Positions 1 through 8,031 of a stretch of DNA of 64,000 bases are shown piece by piece. The DNA is from JAHQVI01 sp963749875 (lineage in GTDB: Bacteria > Pseudomonadota > Alphaproteobacteria > Rhizobiales > Rhodomicrobiaceae). Below the pieces are notes generated by a model that did no database searches, was not told the DNA's origin, and saw only the letters and a program-made list of their open reading frames with translations. The number at the start of each line of letters is the position of its first letter. The first letter of the stretch is position 1. The translations under genes were made by a program, and so were the position numbers. Location of the stretch: assembly GCA_963749875.1 (NCBI GenBank), contig CAVVOX010000002.1:1116001-1180000 (forward strand), read 5' to 3'.

Positions 1-34
1 GAGGGGTTAGGGTGCTGATTTTTCGCTATAAATC

Positions 35-119
35 CCCTCACCCGGAACGCTTGCGCGTTCCGCCATCTCTCGGCTCGCGAACCTTTACGGTGAGCGCCAA
101 GCGTTCACCTTGGGAGAGG
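35..119. repeat. Dispersed intergenic repeat, copy 1 (ctcaccc...gggagagg type)
   Basis: This 85-base stretch downstream of the atp12 stop codon contains ctcacccgga, a gcgaacctttacggtgagcg core and a terminal gggagagg. Its reverse complement matches most of 27174-27260, including the ctcaccgtaaaggttcgcga core, so the two are copies of one intergenic repeat in opposite orientations. Nothing coding is visible in bases 1-177. Confidence 0.7.
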
Positions 120-177
120 ACAAGAAGCGCCCATTTCCCTTAACCCGCGCTAGGCGGCAGACGGGACGCCGCCAAGG

Positions 178-910
178 TCAGCTCGGGCGGCTCAGGCGGT
201 AAAACTCCGACGCCGCGCGCATTTCAGCGAAACGCGCCTCACGCAGCGCGCGGGCCTCGCGATCCTCGCCCCAATTCTCGATCTGGAAATCCTCATCCAG
301 ATGCGCCGCCGCCCAGCTTTCCTCCAGCGACAGGCGGCCGCCAATATGCGCGAGTGTCAGCACGGCCGATCCGGTCAGCGACGTCATCACATGCAGCGCC
401 GTCAGGCCGAACGGATCGAGGCAGCGGCAAGCGGTGCGCAGCGCGGCCACGCTGCTGGCGGGCTGCTCGACCGGCATCACCCCTTCCGTCACCAGGAGCG
501 GCGCTCCGTAATGCTCGTCCACCCATTCAAGCAGCGGATCCCAGGTGAGCCTCTGACGCTCGCAGAGGCTGTCCGGCCGTTCGGCGCGATAGCAGATGAG
601 ATCGCGCCGGGCAAAGTTGAGGACATCCTCCGCCACCGCCTCCGCATTCGCGGCGACCGCATCGAGCGCTGTATTGGCGAGCTTGGTCAGCGGCATCGTC
701 GCAACGTCGATCGTGCTCCCCTGGCGGCGCCATTCCTCGGCGATGGCCTCGGCGAGCGGCCGAACTCGGCAGGACGAGATCGGCGCGGCGCGGCGTCTTG
801 ACGGAACGGCCGTCAAGCAGGATTTGCCGGCCATCCGGCGTCGCCTCCGTCGAAACCTCGGAATAAAAGCGCGCCGGTCGTTCCGGTTTCTGATCCTGTC
901 CGTTCTTCAT
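178..910 (-). pseudogene. ATP12-family F1-ATPase assembly chaperone, frameshifted
   Basis: Members of this family chaperone the F1 alpha subunit during ATP synthase assembly. The first ~50 codons (starting MKNGQDQKP, with ILLDGRSVKTP) read from 910 in one frame. The family then continues with RPLAEAIAEEWRRQG and MPLTKLANTALDAV in another frame, down to the stop at 178. Removing one T from ccgagttcgg (complement of 760-769) joins the frames as LPSRPLAEA, which is the family consensus, so one extra base explains the break. Joined length is about 244 residues, normal for ATP12. It lies 14 bases after the HAD phosphatase gene and is probably the last gene of that operon. Either a true frameshift or a sequence error; family assignment is confident. 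Confidence 0.8.
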
Positions 911-924
911 AGCGCAACCATTCT

Positions 925-1581
925 CTAATTCGGTAGGAGATGCCGCGAGAGCTCGGCGAAATCGGCGAGCACTGTCGAGGCGCCGGCTTCGATCAGCTCG
1001 CCGGCGTCATGATAGCCCCAGCCGACACCGAGGGCCGACACGCCCGCGGCGCGCGCCATCAGCATATCAAAGCTGGTATCGCCGATCATGACCGTCTCTT
1101 CCGGCATCGCGCCCGCCTCATCCATGGCCTGATGCAGCATCGCCGGATGCGGCTTGGAGGGCGCATCGTCCGCCGTCTGGATCGTAGTGAAAACACCGCG
1201 GAGCCCTTCGCGTCCCAGCAAACGGTCGACCCCGTGGCGGGATTTTCCGGTTGCCAGGCCAAGCAGCACGTCATCTCGCGCGCCGAGCTCCTGAAGCGCC
1301 CGATGCGCGCCGGGAAAGAGCGGCTCCTGCGCGTCCGGCCGATCCCGGAGCGCTCCGAACGCCGTGCGGTAATCGCGGCAGAGGGCGGCAATCGCCTTGC
1401 CGTCCGTGAGCCCCGTCATCGCCTCCATGGCTTTGGCGACGGACAGGCCGATCTGGCGCAGGATCAGCGCGCGATCGGGAACCGGGAGGCGGCTCGCGGT
1501 AAAGGCCGCGTTCATGGCTTCGACGATCATGTGCTGGCTGTCGACAAGCGTGCCGTCGCAGTCGAAGACGATCAGCCTCAC
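925..1581 (-). CDS. HAD-superfamily hydrolase, subfamily IA (phosphoglycolate phosphatase-like)
   Basis: A 218-residue cytosolic phosphatase-type protein. All four HAD motifs are visible: DCDGTLVDS at residues 7-15 (nucleophile and acid Asp7/Asp9), the Thr of LATGKS near 115, the Lys of PSKPHP near 143, and GDTSFD near 165. A helical cap (about residues 18-90) separates motif I from the core, as in Gph-type enzymes. The substrate cannot be read from sequence; 2-phosphoglycolate or another small phosphoester is plausible. Its ATG overlaps the end of the pseudouridine synthase gene by 4 bases, so the two are probably translationally coupled. A HAD gene after an rluC-type gene and before atp12 is a familiar alphaproteobacterial order. 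Confidence 0.9.
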   Translation of the reverse strand: MRLIVFDCDGTLVDSQHMIVEAMNAAFTASRLPVPDRALILRQIGLSVAKAMEAMTGLTDGKAIAALCRDYRTAFGALRDRPDAQEPLFPGAHRALQELGARDDVLLGLATGKSRHGVDRLLGREGLRGVFTTIQTADDAPSKPHPAMLHQAMDEAGAMPEETVMIGDTSFDMLMARAAGVSALGVGWGYHDAGELIEAGASTVLADFAELSRHLLPN

Positions 1582-2594
1582 TCGCCGCCCTCCTCGTTGT
1601 CGAAGCGCTGCGGATCGAGCCCTAACAGCTCCCAGCTCCTGCGCATATGGTTGGGGAGCGGTGCGCTGACATCGAGCGGCGCGCCCGTCCCGCGCGGCAG
1701 CACGAGACGCCTTGCGTGCAGGTGCAACTTCATCTCGATGCCCTCGACCGGCAGGTTTTCGTCGCCATGATATTTCTGATCGCCGACGATCGGCGTGCCG
1801 ATGATCGCCATATGGGCGCGAAGCTGATGCTGACGGCCGGTCACCGGCTTGAGGCTGATCCAGGCCAGTTTCGGGCCGGCGCGCTCGATGACGGAATAAT
1901 GGGTAATGGCCGATTGCGCCAGCTCCTGTTCGCCCGGCCGCGCCTTGCGGACACGATCGCCTTCCGGCCCGCCCGCCTTAACGAGCGCCGCATCGACCTT
2001 GCCCTGCTGCGGCTTCGGCACGCCCTTGACCAGCGCCCAATAGATCTTCTGCACGGACCGCGTCTGGAACATCTTGCCGAAGCGGCTCGCCGCCTCGCGT
2101 GTCTTGGCGACCAGCAGCACGCCCGACGTATCGCGGTCAAGGCGGTGGACGAGGCGCGGCCGGCCGCCGAAGCGGTCCTCCATGCCCGCCAGCAGACCAT
2201 CAATATGCCGGCGTGTCCTGGTGCCGCCCTGCACGGCGATGCCATAGGGCTTGTTCAGCACCATCAGCTCGTCATCCTCGAAGAGAATGAGGCTCTCGAT
2301 GAAAGTCCGGTCGGCTTTCGAGACCCCAAGAGGCTGGCTCGGCGAGGACCGGCCGTCCGTGCCGCCCTTTTCGCCGCTGAAATCGGCGAGCCTGCGCACC
2401 TTCACCTCATCGCCCGCATCGAGCCGCCGGTCGGGCTTGGCGCGCCCGCCATTCACCCGGATCTGCCCGGTGCGCAAGAGCTTCTGCATCAGCCCATGCG
2501 GGAGCGCGGGGAAGTTGAGCTTCAGCCAGCGATCGACCCTTATCCCGTCGTCGGCAGGTTTTACCTTGCGGATATCGTCCTTTACGTCAGCCAT
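1578..2594 (-). CDS. rluC: RluA-family ribosomal large-subunit pseudouridine synthase
   Basis: Isomerises uridine to pseudouridine in 23S rRNA. The 338-residue protein has an N-terminal S4-type RNA-binding region (about 17-75, including GQIRVNG) and a catalytic domain carrying HRLDRDTSG at 150-158, where Asp153 is the catalytic aspartate. Downstream are GRQHQLRAH and IVGDQKYHG, typical of the RluC/RluD group. Size fits RluC. The start overlaps the crcB 3' end by 13 bases and the stop overlaps the HAD gene by 4, so it sits inside a compact minus-strand operon. RluC versus another RluA paralogue is inferred from the S4 domain and context only. Confidence 0.88.
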   Translation of the reverse strand: MADVKDDIRKVKPADDGIRVDRWLKLNFPALPHGLMQKLLRTGQIRVNGGRAKPDRRLDAGDEVKVRRLADFSGEKGGTDGRSSPSQPLGVSKADRTFIESLILFEDDELMVLNKPYGIAVQGGTRTRRHIDGLLAGMEDRFGGRPRLVHRLDRDTSGVLLVAKTREAASRFGKMFQTRSVQKIYWALVKGVPKPQQGKVDAALVKAGGPEGDRVRKARPGEQELAQSAITHYSVIERAGPKLAWISLKPVTGRQHQLRAHMAIIGTPIVGDQKYHGDENLPVEGIEMKLHLHARRLVLPRGTGAPLDVSAPLPNHMRRSWELLGLDPQRFDNEEGGE

Positions 2595-2965
2595 TCACGA
2601 ACCAGTAAGAGCCCGGCGAACAGGGCCAGGATCGACAAGGTGACGGAGCTTGCGAGGTAAAGGCCGGCGAGGCCGTAATTCTTGCGCTCGAACAGCAGAA
2701 CGAAATCCAGAGAGAAAGCGGAAAATGTCGTAAAGCTGCCGAGAAAGCCCGTCGCGATCAAAACACGTATTTCATTCGATACGGAAAATTTATGCGCGCC
2801 GAGCGAGATGACAAGGCCCATGACGAAGGAGCCGGTGATATTGACGGCGAGCGTGCCCCAGGGAAAGTTGAGCCCGAAGAGCTGCCCGGACAAGAGACTG
2901 ATCAGGTAGCGTGTCGCCGATCCGAATGCGCCGCCCGCCGCTGCCAGCAGAACGAGTTTCATCAT
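2582..2965 (-). CDS. crcB: Fluoride-specific ion channel CrcB/Fluc
   Basis: Small inner-membrane channel that exports fluoride as an antiparallel dimer. The 127 residues form four hydrophobic helices and carry the family signatures: GGAFGSATRY near the N terminus, PWGTLAVNITGSF at about 35-47, and GFLGSFTTFSAF at about 73-84, which holds the conserved Thr/Phe pore residues. Length is typical. It overlaps the rluC-type gene by 13 bases and begins 11 bases after the stop of the small membrane protein gene. No fluoride riboswitch was recognised upstream, which fits its position inside an operon. Confidence 0.93.
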   Translation of the reverse strand: MMKLVLLAAAGGAFGSATRYLISLLSGQLFGLNFPWGTLAVNITGSFVMGLVISLGAHKFSVSNEIRVLIATGFLGSFTTFSAFSLDFVLLFERKNYGLAGLYLASSVTLSILALFAGLLLVREWLT

Positions 2966-2976
2966 ACCCGGTCTGC

Positions 2977-3216
2977 TCAGCTTTCACGCCGGATCAGCCG
3001 GCCGCGAAGCCGGCCCGCAACCAATATGCCGAGAAAGACGCCGATCAGCGCCACGACACCCGTCACCACCAGCCGGGCGACCAGATCGAAATAGGCCACC
3101 TGGTCCGGGCTCTCGAAGGCCTGCGTGCCGATCAGCCAATCGACGAACGGGCCGGCGAAGCGCGCGCCGATGAGGCCGAAGATCACTGCGAAAAGGATCG
3201 CGAAGATAATTCTCAT
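2977..3216 (-). CDS. Small two-helix membrane protein coupled to the Tae4-like amidase (holin-like or immunity-like)
   Basis: A 79-residue protein with two clear transmembrane helices (about 2-22 and 47-70, the second rich in Val/Gly/Leu), a short loop containing FESPDQVAYF, and a basic tail ending RLRGRLIRRES. I do not recognise a family. The start at 3216 is chosen because ATG overlaps the TGA stop of the amidase gene in an ATGA arrangement, a strong sign of translational coupling; an alternative start at 3228 adds four residues. Two helices plus a charged C-terminal tail resemble class II phage holins, and a membrane partner next to a cell-wall toxin could also be an immunity protein. Both roles are inference. 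Confidence 0.6.
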   Translation of the reverse strand: MRIIFAILFAVIFGLIGARFAGPFVDWLIGTQAFESPDQVAYFDLVARLVVTGVVALIGVFLGILVAGRLRGRLIRRES

Positions 3217-3719
3217 TTGATCTCCCAAAACCAGATTTCGCCGGATTTGTTATAGCCGCCCAGCCAGCCGAACCAGGGAAACAGCATCTTCGCGGTGGTG
3301 CGCCAGCCATTCCACAGATCGATGTGATCGCCGGTCGGGCGCGTCGTGTCGGTCGTGCGCCACCAATAGCCATTGAAGAAGATCAGCCCCTTTCGCCCGT
3401 CCAGCTCATTGGCGAAGTCGTCCGGCCTTGTCAGGCTGTAAACCGGCCCGATCCCGTCGATGCGCGCGCGGCGCAGGCCGTTCGCCAGCTCCTTGGCGCG
3501 GATGAAATGCATCTCCTCGCGCGGATGGTTGGTCAATTTGGCCTGATTGCAGGTCAGCGCGCCGGAAATGGCGCTCACCGGAACGCCGGAGCGTCTCAGG
3601 CAGACGCCCATCCGGATGGAACATTGATTTGTGAAATTCGCAATGCCGAGCGTGCGGCAAGGGAGCTGCTGCCCTGTATTGGTCGGGTGGTTGCCCCAAA
3701 GCTGATTGAACGTGACCAT
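3213..3719 (-). CDS. Tae4-family peptidoglycan amidase (type VI effector-like)
   Basis: About 168 residues resembling Tae4, the NlpC/P60-like amidases that cleave the gamma-D-Glu-meso-DAP bond in peptidoglycan stems. Supporting motifs are an N-terminal FNQLWGNHP, the catalytic-Cys block NQCSIRMGV (family pattern N-x-C-x-I-R-M), GRKGLIFFNGYW, and the catalytic-His block GDHIDLWNGW. Length matches the family. The ATG at 3719 is preferred because ggggaag lies just upstream; a GTG at 3731 is possible. No signal peptide is visible, so it needs a secretion route or membrane breach to reach its substrate. No Hcp, VgrG or Tss genes are in the window. A perfect inverted repeat lies 180 bases upstream. 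Confidence 0.8.
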   Translation of the reverse strand: MVTFNQLWGNHPTNTGQQLPCRTLGIANFTNQCSIRMGVCLRRSGVPVSAISGALTCNQAKLTNHPREEMHFIRAKELANGLRRARIDGIGPVYSLTRPDDFANELDGRKGLIFFNGYWWRTTDTTRPTGDHIDLWNGWRTTAKMLFPWFGWLGGYNKSGEIWFWEIK

Positions 3720-3898
3720 AGACTTCCCCACGATACGCCAGTGGTTCGCCTATAGCATATGAGGGCGGGTTACATAAGCGGCTTTGGCCGGGTTGTATAA
3801 ATGTGAAACGCAGGTGAGCCGGCTTGCCATTGCCGAACGAGACAGTTTGGCGGCGGCGACAATGAAGTCGGCTTGCGCGTTGCGCTCGTCTTTTGAAA

Positions 3899-3946
3899 TA
3901 GATCAACCCTCGTTCAAGTGGAACCACTTGAACGAGGGTTGATCTA
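3899..3946. repeat. Perfect 23-bp inverted repeat (hairpin repeat family, copy R1)
   Basis: Arms 3899-3921 and 3924-3946 are perfectly complementary around a 2-base centre; the core reads ctcgttcaagtgg / ccacttgaacgag. The same core occurs at 27781-27834 and 57267-57322. Upstream bases 3872-3898 (gcgcgttgcgct, then ttttgaaata) resemble a shortened version of the leader seen in those copies. It lies between the hydrolase-TPR gene and the amidase gene. No T-tract follows either arm, so it is not a classical terminator. Confidence 0.9.
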
Positions 3947-3961
3947 GTCCGTTGACCTAAG

Positions 3962-5710
3962 TTAGGCTTTCCGTTCTTCAAGCAATCCTTCTGCCGCTGC
4001 CAGATTAGATTTGGTCCGTTCGATATAGTGAGCCGCGCCAGATGGCTCAAAAACCGAAAGCGCAGCCCCATAGGCGGTGACGGCCTCTTCCAGCCGCGCC
4101 GTGCCGCTCTCGCGCTCGCCAAGGCTCCGAAGCGCAGCGCCGAGATTGTTCTGCGTCATCGCCCATTGGAGCGGGACGCGCTCGCGGGTCCGCTCCTTCA
4201 AGGCCTCGCGATAGGCGGTGACGGCCTCCTCCAGCCGCGCCGTGCCGCTCTCGCGCTCGCCAAGGCTCCGAAGCGCATTGCCGAGATTGTTCTGCGTCAC
4301 CGCCCAGTCGAGCGGGACGCGCTCGCGGGTCATCTCTTCCAGCGCCGCGCGATAGGCGGCAATGGCGACGAGCAGAGCAGAGTTTTCACCCTTTTGGTCG
4401 CCGCGCTCGTAATAGTCTCCGGCCCGCTCGAACAAATACGCGCCAATCGGCTCCCTCCCTAAGTGCCCTTCGATTTCGGCCATCCGGCGCAGTTTCTCTA
4501 CTGCCGCGCGGGCATCGAGAACAAGCTCGTCATAGCGAATGGCTTCTTCCAGAATTCGAAGACGGCGGCGTTTGCGCTCCTCCTGCCGTTCCTGCTCCGC
4601 TCGTTCCTCGCGGGCGAATTCGTCCATTAGGGCTGCAGAAGGATTTTCAAGTCCGGCTTTGAACCTACGCTCTGCCTCTTTTCGTGCCACTTCAAAGGCT
4701 TCATCCTCGCTGGTGCGTTGGCCAAGCTCCTTCACCGCGGCCATGATCCAGTTATCGAGCCAGGGAACGAGATCGTCGCGCTCAATGCCTTCGCCGCCGA
4801 GCCGTTCGACGATCCGGCGAACGGCGGCCTCGGAAATGCCCTGCGCAGCAGCACGTTGAAACGCCCCTCCGGCCCGGGCGAGGGCGAGGAGTTCGTCGAG
4901 CTTTTCGTTCGATGATGGCTCGCGCGGCTGGAGCACCTCATCCTGCAAAAATGCAATTACGCCCTCATAGACGGGATCATCCCCGCTTGCCGGCTTACAG
5001 ATGCTCATGTGGTCGCGGTTGACGGCAACCGGCCGCGCGCCGGGAAGACCCGGATCGGCGCTAAGGGGGGAGACAATTGGAGCACCCACAGCATTGACCG
5101 TCTCGTAATAGACGCGGTGACGGATTCGGGCGTCCTTATTCGCGACGCGATCGCGGTAGGAATGAGCAAGGTCAAGCAGAGCGGCGTCGCTGGCCTTCAG
5201 GTCATGCACGGATTTCGACACGAACCAGCGCACCGCCTCCGCAAAATTGGCAATGATCGAGCCACCATGCGGCGTGGCAAGGAAGGCAACGCCAGCGACG
5301 CGGTCCAAAAATTTGCCTTTGCCGGGCGCTTGCCCTTGATCGAGATATGCGGTCAGCACCAGCTTTTTGATGATCAAACCGCCGAGGCTGTGACAGACAA
5401 AGGCAATGGGCGTTTGGGCGTGCTTCCGCAGATCCGGCGAGGCCATCAGCTTGTCGAGCACAGCCGTTGCAGCCACCGCGATGGGCCAACCTGTGTTCCA
5501 GGCAGCTTTATCTGCCGGATATCCAAGCGTATAGACGGCAGCACCCTCGATCTCCTCGGCAAGTCCGCGCGGCCAAAACTAACCGTCGTCTTCGCCACCT
5601 TGATAGCACCAGGTCCCGATCGGATCACCGCCGAGACCATGCACGAAGATCACATTGAGGCGTGGTTCGCCGGCCGGTTGTGAAACGCATCGAAGAGAAA
5701 TGTCGGGCAT
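3962..5710 (-). pseudogene. Alpha/beta hydrolase (SERAC1/DUF676-like) - coiled-coil - TPR protein, amber codon 44
   Basis: Reads as a 582-residue protein from ATG 5710 if one TAG (5579-5581, codon 44) is ignored. Before the stop lies the oxyanion-strand motif VIFVHGLGGDP; after it FWPRGLAEEIEG continues in frame, then CHSLGG (nucleophile near Ser108), FLATPHGGS, and the catalytic-His block DHMSICKP near 234. A charged, Glu/Arg-rich coiled region (about 370-420) leads into repeated TPR-like units with WAMTQNNLGAALRSLGERE. Starting instead at 5476 would lose the first beta strand and oxyanion loop, so that product is unlikely to be an active hydrolase. Such hydrolase domains occur as effectors in NLR-like proteins; here no NTPase domain is present. 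Confidence 0.75.
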
Positions 5711-5842
5711 CGATATGCAGTCTGAAAATGCACTTTGGTGATAGCAGATCTTAGAAAATCGGGGTTGGCAAAGCTATCATGAGACCAATGGCTGACGCCA
5801 GCACGGTGCTGGGAATTTCCGAGTTAGCTGCAACCGGCGCGA

Positions 5843-7147
5843 TCAATTCGTGCTGCGCAACTTCGCCCAGGCGGCCATGCGCCTGGCGATCTCCGCCTCG
5901 GCGCCGAAGCGGCTCGGCTTGTAGAAGCTTTCGCGCTCCATCTCGTCGGGGAAGTAGTTCTGGCCGGAAAATCCCTCCGGCGTGTCGGGGTCATAGACAT
6001 AGCCCGCGCCATAGCCCTCCTCGGCCATCAGCCGCGTCGGAGCGTTCAGAATATGCTTGGGCGGCGCGAGCGAGCCATGCTCCTTGGCCGCCCGGCTCGC
6101 TCGGCCGAAGGCGACATAGGCGCGGTTCGATTTCGGCGCGGTGGCGAGATAGAGCGTGGCCTGGGCGAGCGCCAGTTCGCCTTCGGGTGTGCCGAGGAAA
6201 TCATAGGCGTCCTTGGCGGCATTCGCCTGGACGAGCGCCAGCGGGTCGGCAAGACCGATATCCTCCACCGCCATGCGTACCAGCCGCCGGGCGATATAGA
6301 GCGGGTCCTCGCCGCCCGCCAGCATGCGCGCCAGATAATAGAGCGCCGCGTCCGGATCGGAGCCGCGCACCGATTTGTGCAGCGCGCTGATCAGATCGTA
6401 GTGGCCGTCGCGGCTCTTGTCGTAAAGCGGCGCGCGGCGCTGGGCGATCTGCACCAGCTCTTCCGGCGTCAGCGGGGGGTGATCGGCGTCGGTCAGGGCG
6501 AGGACGGTCTCGGCAAGATTGAGTAAGGTGCGCCCGTCGCCATCCGCCATTCCGATCAGCCGCTCGCGCGCTTCGCAGGTCAGCGGCAGGGCACGCTTTT
6601 CCAGCGCTTCGGCGCGCTCGAGCAGGCTTTCCAGCGCCGCTTCGTCCAGCCGCCGGAAGACCAGGACGGTCGCGCGGGAGAGCAGGGCGCCGTTCAGCTC
6701 GAAAGAGGGGTTTTCGGTCGTCGCGCCGATTAGGATGATGGTGCCGTCCTCCATGACGGGGAGAAAACTGTCCTGCTGTGCGCGGTTGAAGCGGTGGATT
6801 TCATCGACGAAGAGCACTGTGCCAGTGCCGGTCTGGCGGCGCGCGCGGGCGGCGTCGAACAGCTTGCGCAAATCCTGTACGCCGGAATAGATCGCCGAGA
6901 TCTGCTCGAAATGCAGCCCGGCTTGCTTGGCGAGAAGGCGCGCGACCGTCGTCTTGCCGGTGCCTGGCGGTCCCCAGAAGATCACCGAGCGCAGGCCGCC
7001 TTTTTCGAGCATGCGGCGCAGCATGCCATCGGGGCCGAGTATGTGGTCCTGGCCCGCGACATCGTCGAGCGTCTTCGGGCGCAGCTTGTCGGCGAGCGGA
7101 CGCGGCGCGCCTTCGTCGAGCCCTGCGGCTTCAAAGAGATTGGTCAT
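5843..7147 (-). CDS. rarA: Replication-associated recombination protein RarA (AAA+ ATPase)
   Basis: Clamp-loader-like ATPase acting at stalled replication forks (RarA/MgsA, the WRNIP1 family). From ATG 7147 it is 434 residues: the N-terminal RPLADKLRPKTLDDVAGQ block, Walker A GPPGTGKTT at about 59-67, Walker B LFVDEIHRFN near 112, sensor 1 IGATTENPSF, and the C-terminal MgsA region with FGRASRAAKEHGSLAPP and LMAEEGYGAGY. The frame is open upstream to 7255, but the extra 36 residues are not family-like. The gene is separated from the hydrolase-TPR gene by 132 bases and is divergent from the flavodoxin-fold reductase gene. Confidence 0.95.
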   Translation of the reverse strand: MTNLFEAAGLDEGAPRPLADKLRPKTLDDVAGQDHILGPDGMLRRMLEKGGLRSVIFWGPPGTGKTTVARLLAKQAGLHFEQISAIYSGVQDLRKLFDAARARRQTGTGTVLFVDEIHRFNRAQQDSFLPVMEDGTIILIGATTENPSFELNGALLSRATVLVFRRLDEAALESLLERAEALEKRALPLTCEARERLIGMADGDGRTLLNLAETVLALTDADHPPLTPEELVQIAQRRAPLYDKSRDGHYDLISALHKSVRGSDPDAALYYLARMLAGGEDPLYIARRLVRMAVEDIGLADPLALVQANAAKDAYDFLGTPEGELALAQATLYLATAPKSNRAYVAFGRASRAAKEHGSLAPPKHILNAPTRLMAEEGYGAGYVYDPDTPEGFSGQNYFPDEMERESFYKPSRFGAEAEIARRMAAWAKLRSTN

Positions 7148-7266
7148 GTCATAAATTAAGGCCAAATCCGGCGAGATGGAAACAGCATGAGAGCCGCCTC
7201 GCGAATCCAGGCTGAACAAAATCGCCCGGCACACGTTCCTCCACCGTGCGTCCAAGGGAGGCCGAC

Positions 7267-8010
7267 ATGTTGAGCGAGAAGCAGAAAGCGCTCTGCGACC
7301 AAGACAAATGGGATTTTTCAGGACTGCGCGCCGTTTTCCTGAATTGCACGCTGAAGAGATCGCCGGAGCTGTCCAACACCGAAGGGCTCATCGCCGTCTC
7401 CAAGGCGATCATGAACGCAAATGGTGTGAAGACGGAGAGTCTGCGGCCGGTCGATTTCGACATTCCGCCCGGCGTCTATCCCGATATGACCGAGCATGGC
7501 TGGCCGAGCGACGATTGGCCCTCGCTCTATGAGAAGGTGAAGGCGGCCGACATTCTGGTCATCGGCACGCCGATCTGGCTGGGGGATAAATCATCGGTCT
7601 GTACCAAGGTCATCGAGCGGCTCTACGGCATGTCCGGTCAGACGAACCACAAGGGGCAATATTCCTGTTACGGCCGGGTGGGCGGATGCATCGTCACCGG
7701 CAATGAGGACGGAGCCAAACATTGTGCGATGAACATTCTCTACTCGCTGCAGCATATCGGCTATCTGATCCCGCCGCAGGCGGATAGCGGCTGGGTCGGC
7801 GAGGCAGGCCCCGGCCCGTCCTATTGCGATGAAGGCTCGGGCGGTCCGCAGAACGACTTCACCCAGCGCAACACGACATTTGCCGCCTGGAACATGATGC
7901 ATCTGGCGCGCATGCTGAAAGAGGCGGGTGGCATCCCGGCTCACGGCAATCAGCGCTCCGAATGGGAGGCGGGCTGCCGTTTCGATCATCCCAATCCGCT
8001 TTATCGGTGA
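7267..8010 (+). CDS. Flavodoxin-fold NADPH-dependent FMN reductase family protein
   Basis: A 247-residue protein with the Rossmann-like start FLNCTLKRSPELSNTEGL (phosphate-binding loop for FMN), ILVIGTPIWLGDKSSVCTKVIERL (the second flavin-contacting segment), and GCIVTGNEDGAKHCAMNILYSLQHIGY. This places it in the NAD(P)H-dependent oxidoreductase/FMN reductase family. It likely transfers electrons from NAD(P)H to flavin or small quinone-like acceptors; the exact substrate is not readable. The start MLSEKQKAL is chosen because ggaggccgac precedes it; an in-frame start at 7246 is less likely. It ends 21 bases before the convergent SH3 gene. Confidence 0.88.
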   Translation: MLSEKQKALCDQDKWDFSGLRAVFLNCTLKRSPELSNTEGLIAVSKAIMNANGVKTESLRPVDFDIPPGVYPDMTEHGWPSDDWPSLYEKVKAADILVIGTPIWLGDKSSVCTKVIERLYGMSGQTNHKGQYSCYGRVGGCIVTGNEDGAKHCAMNILYSLQHIGYLIPPQADSGWVGEAGPGPSYCDEGSGGPQNDFTQRNTTFAAWNMMHLARMLKEAGGIPAHGNQRSEWEAGCRFDHPNPLYR

Positions 8011-8031
8011 GCTAAAGACGGCGCGTTCGCC

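Noticed and set aside
940..2660. Long plus-strand open frames opposite the HAD and pseudouridine synthase genes
   Set aside because: Their translations are Arg/Ala-rich without domains and mirror the high-G+C codon pattern of the real minus-strand genes.
2977..5710. A type VI secretion locus around the Tae4-like gene
   Set aside because: No Hcp, VgrG, PAAR, ClpV or Tss genes are seen; neighbours are housekeeping genes.
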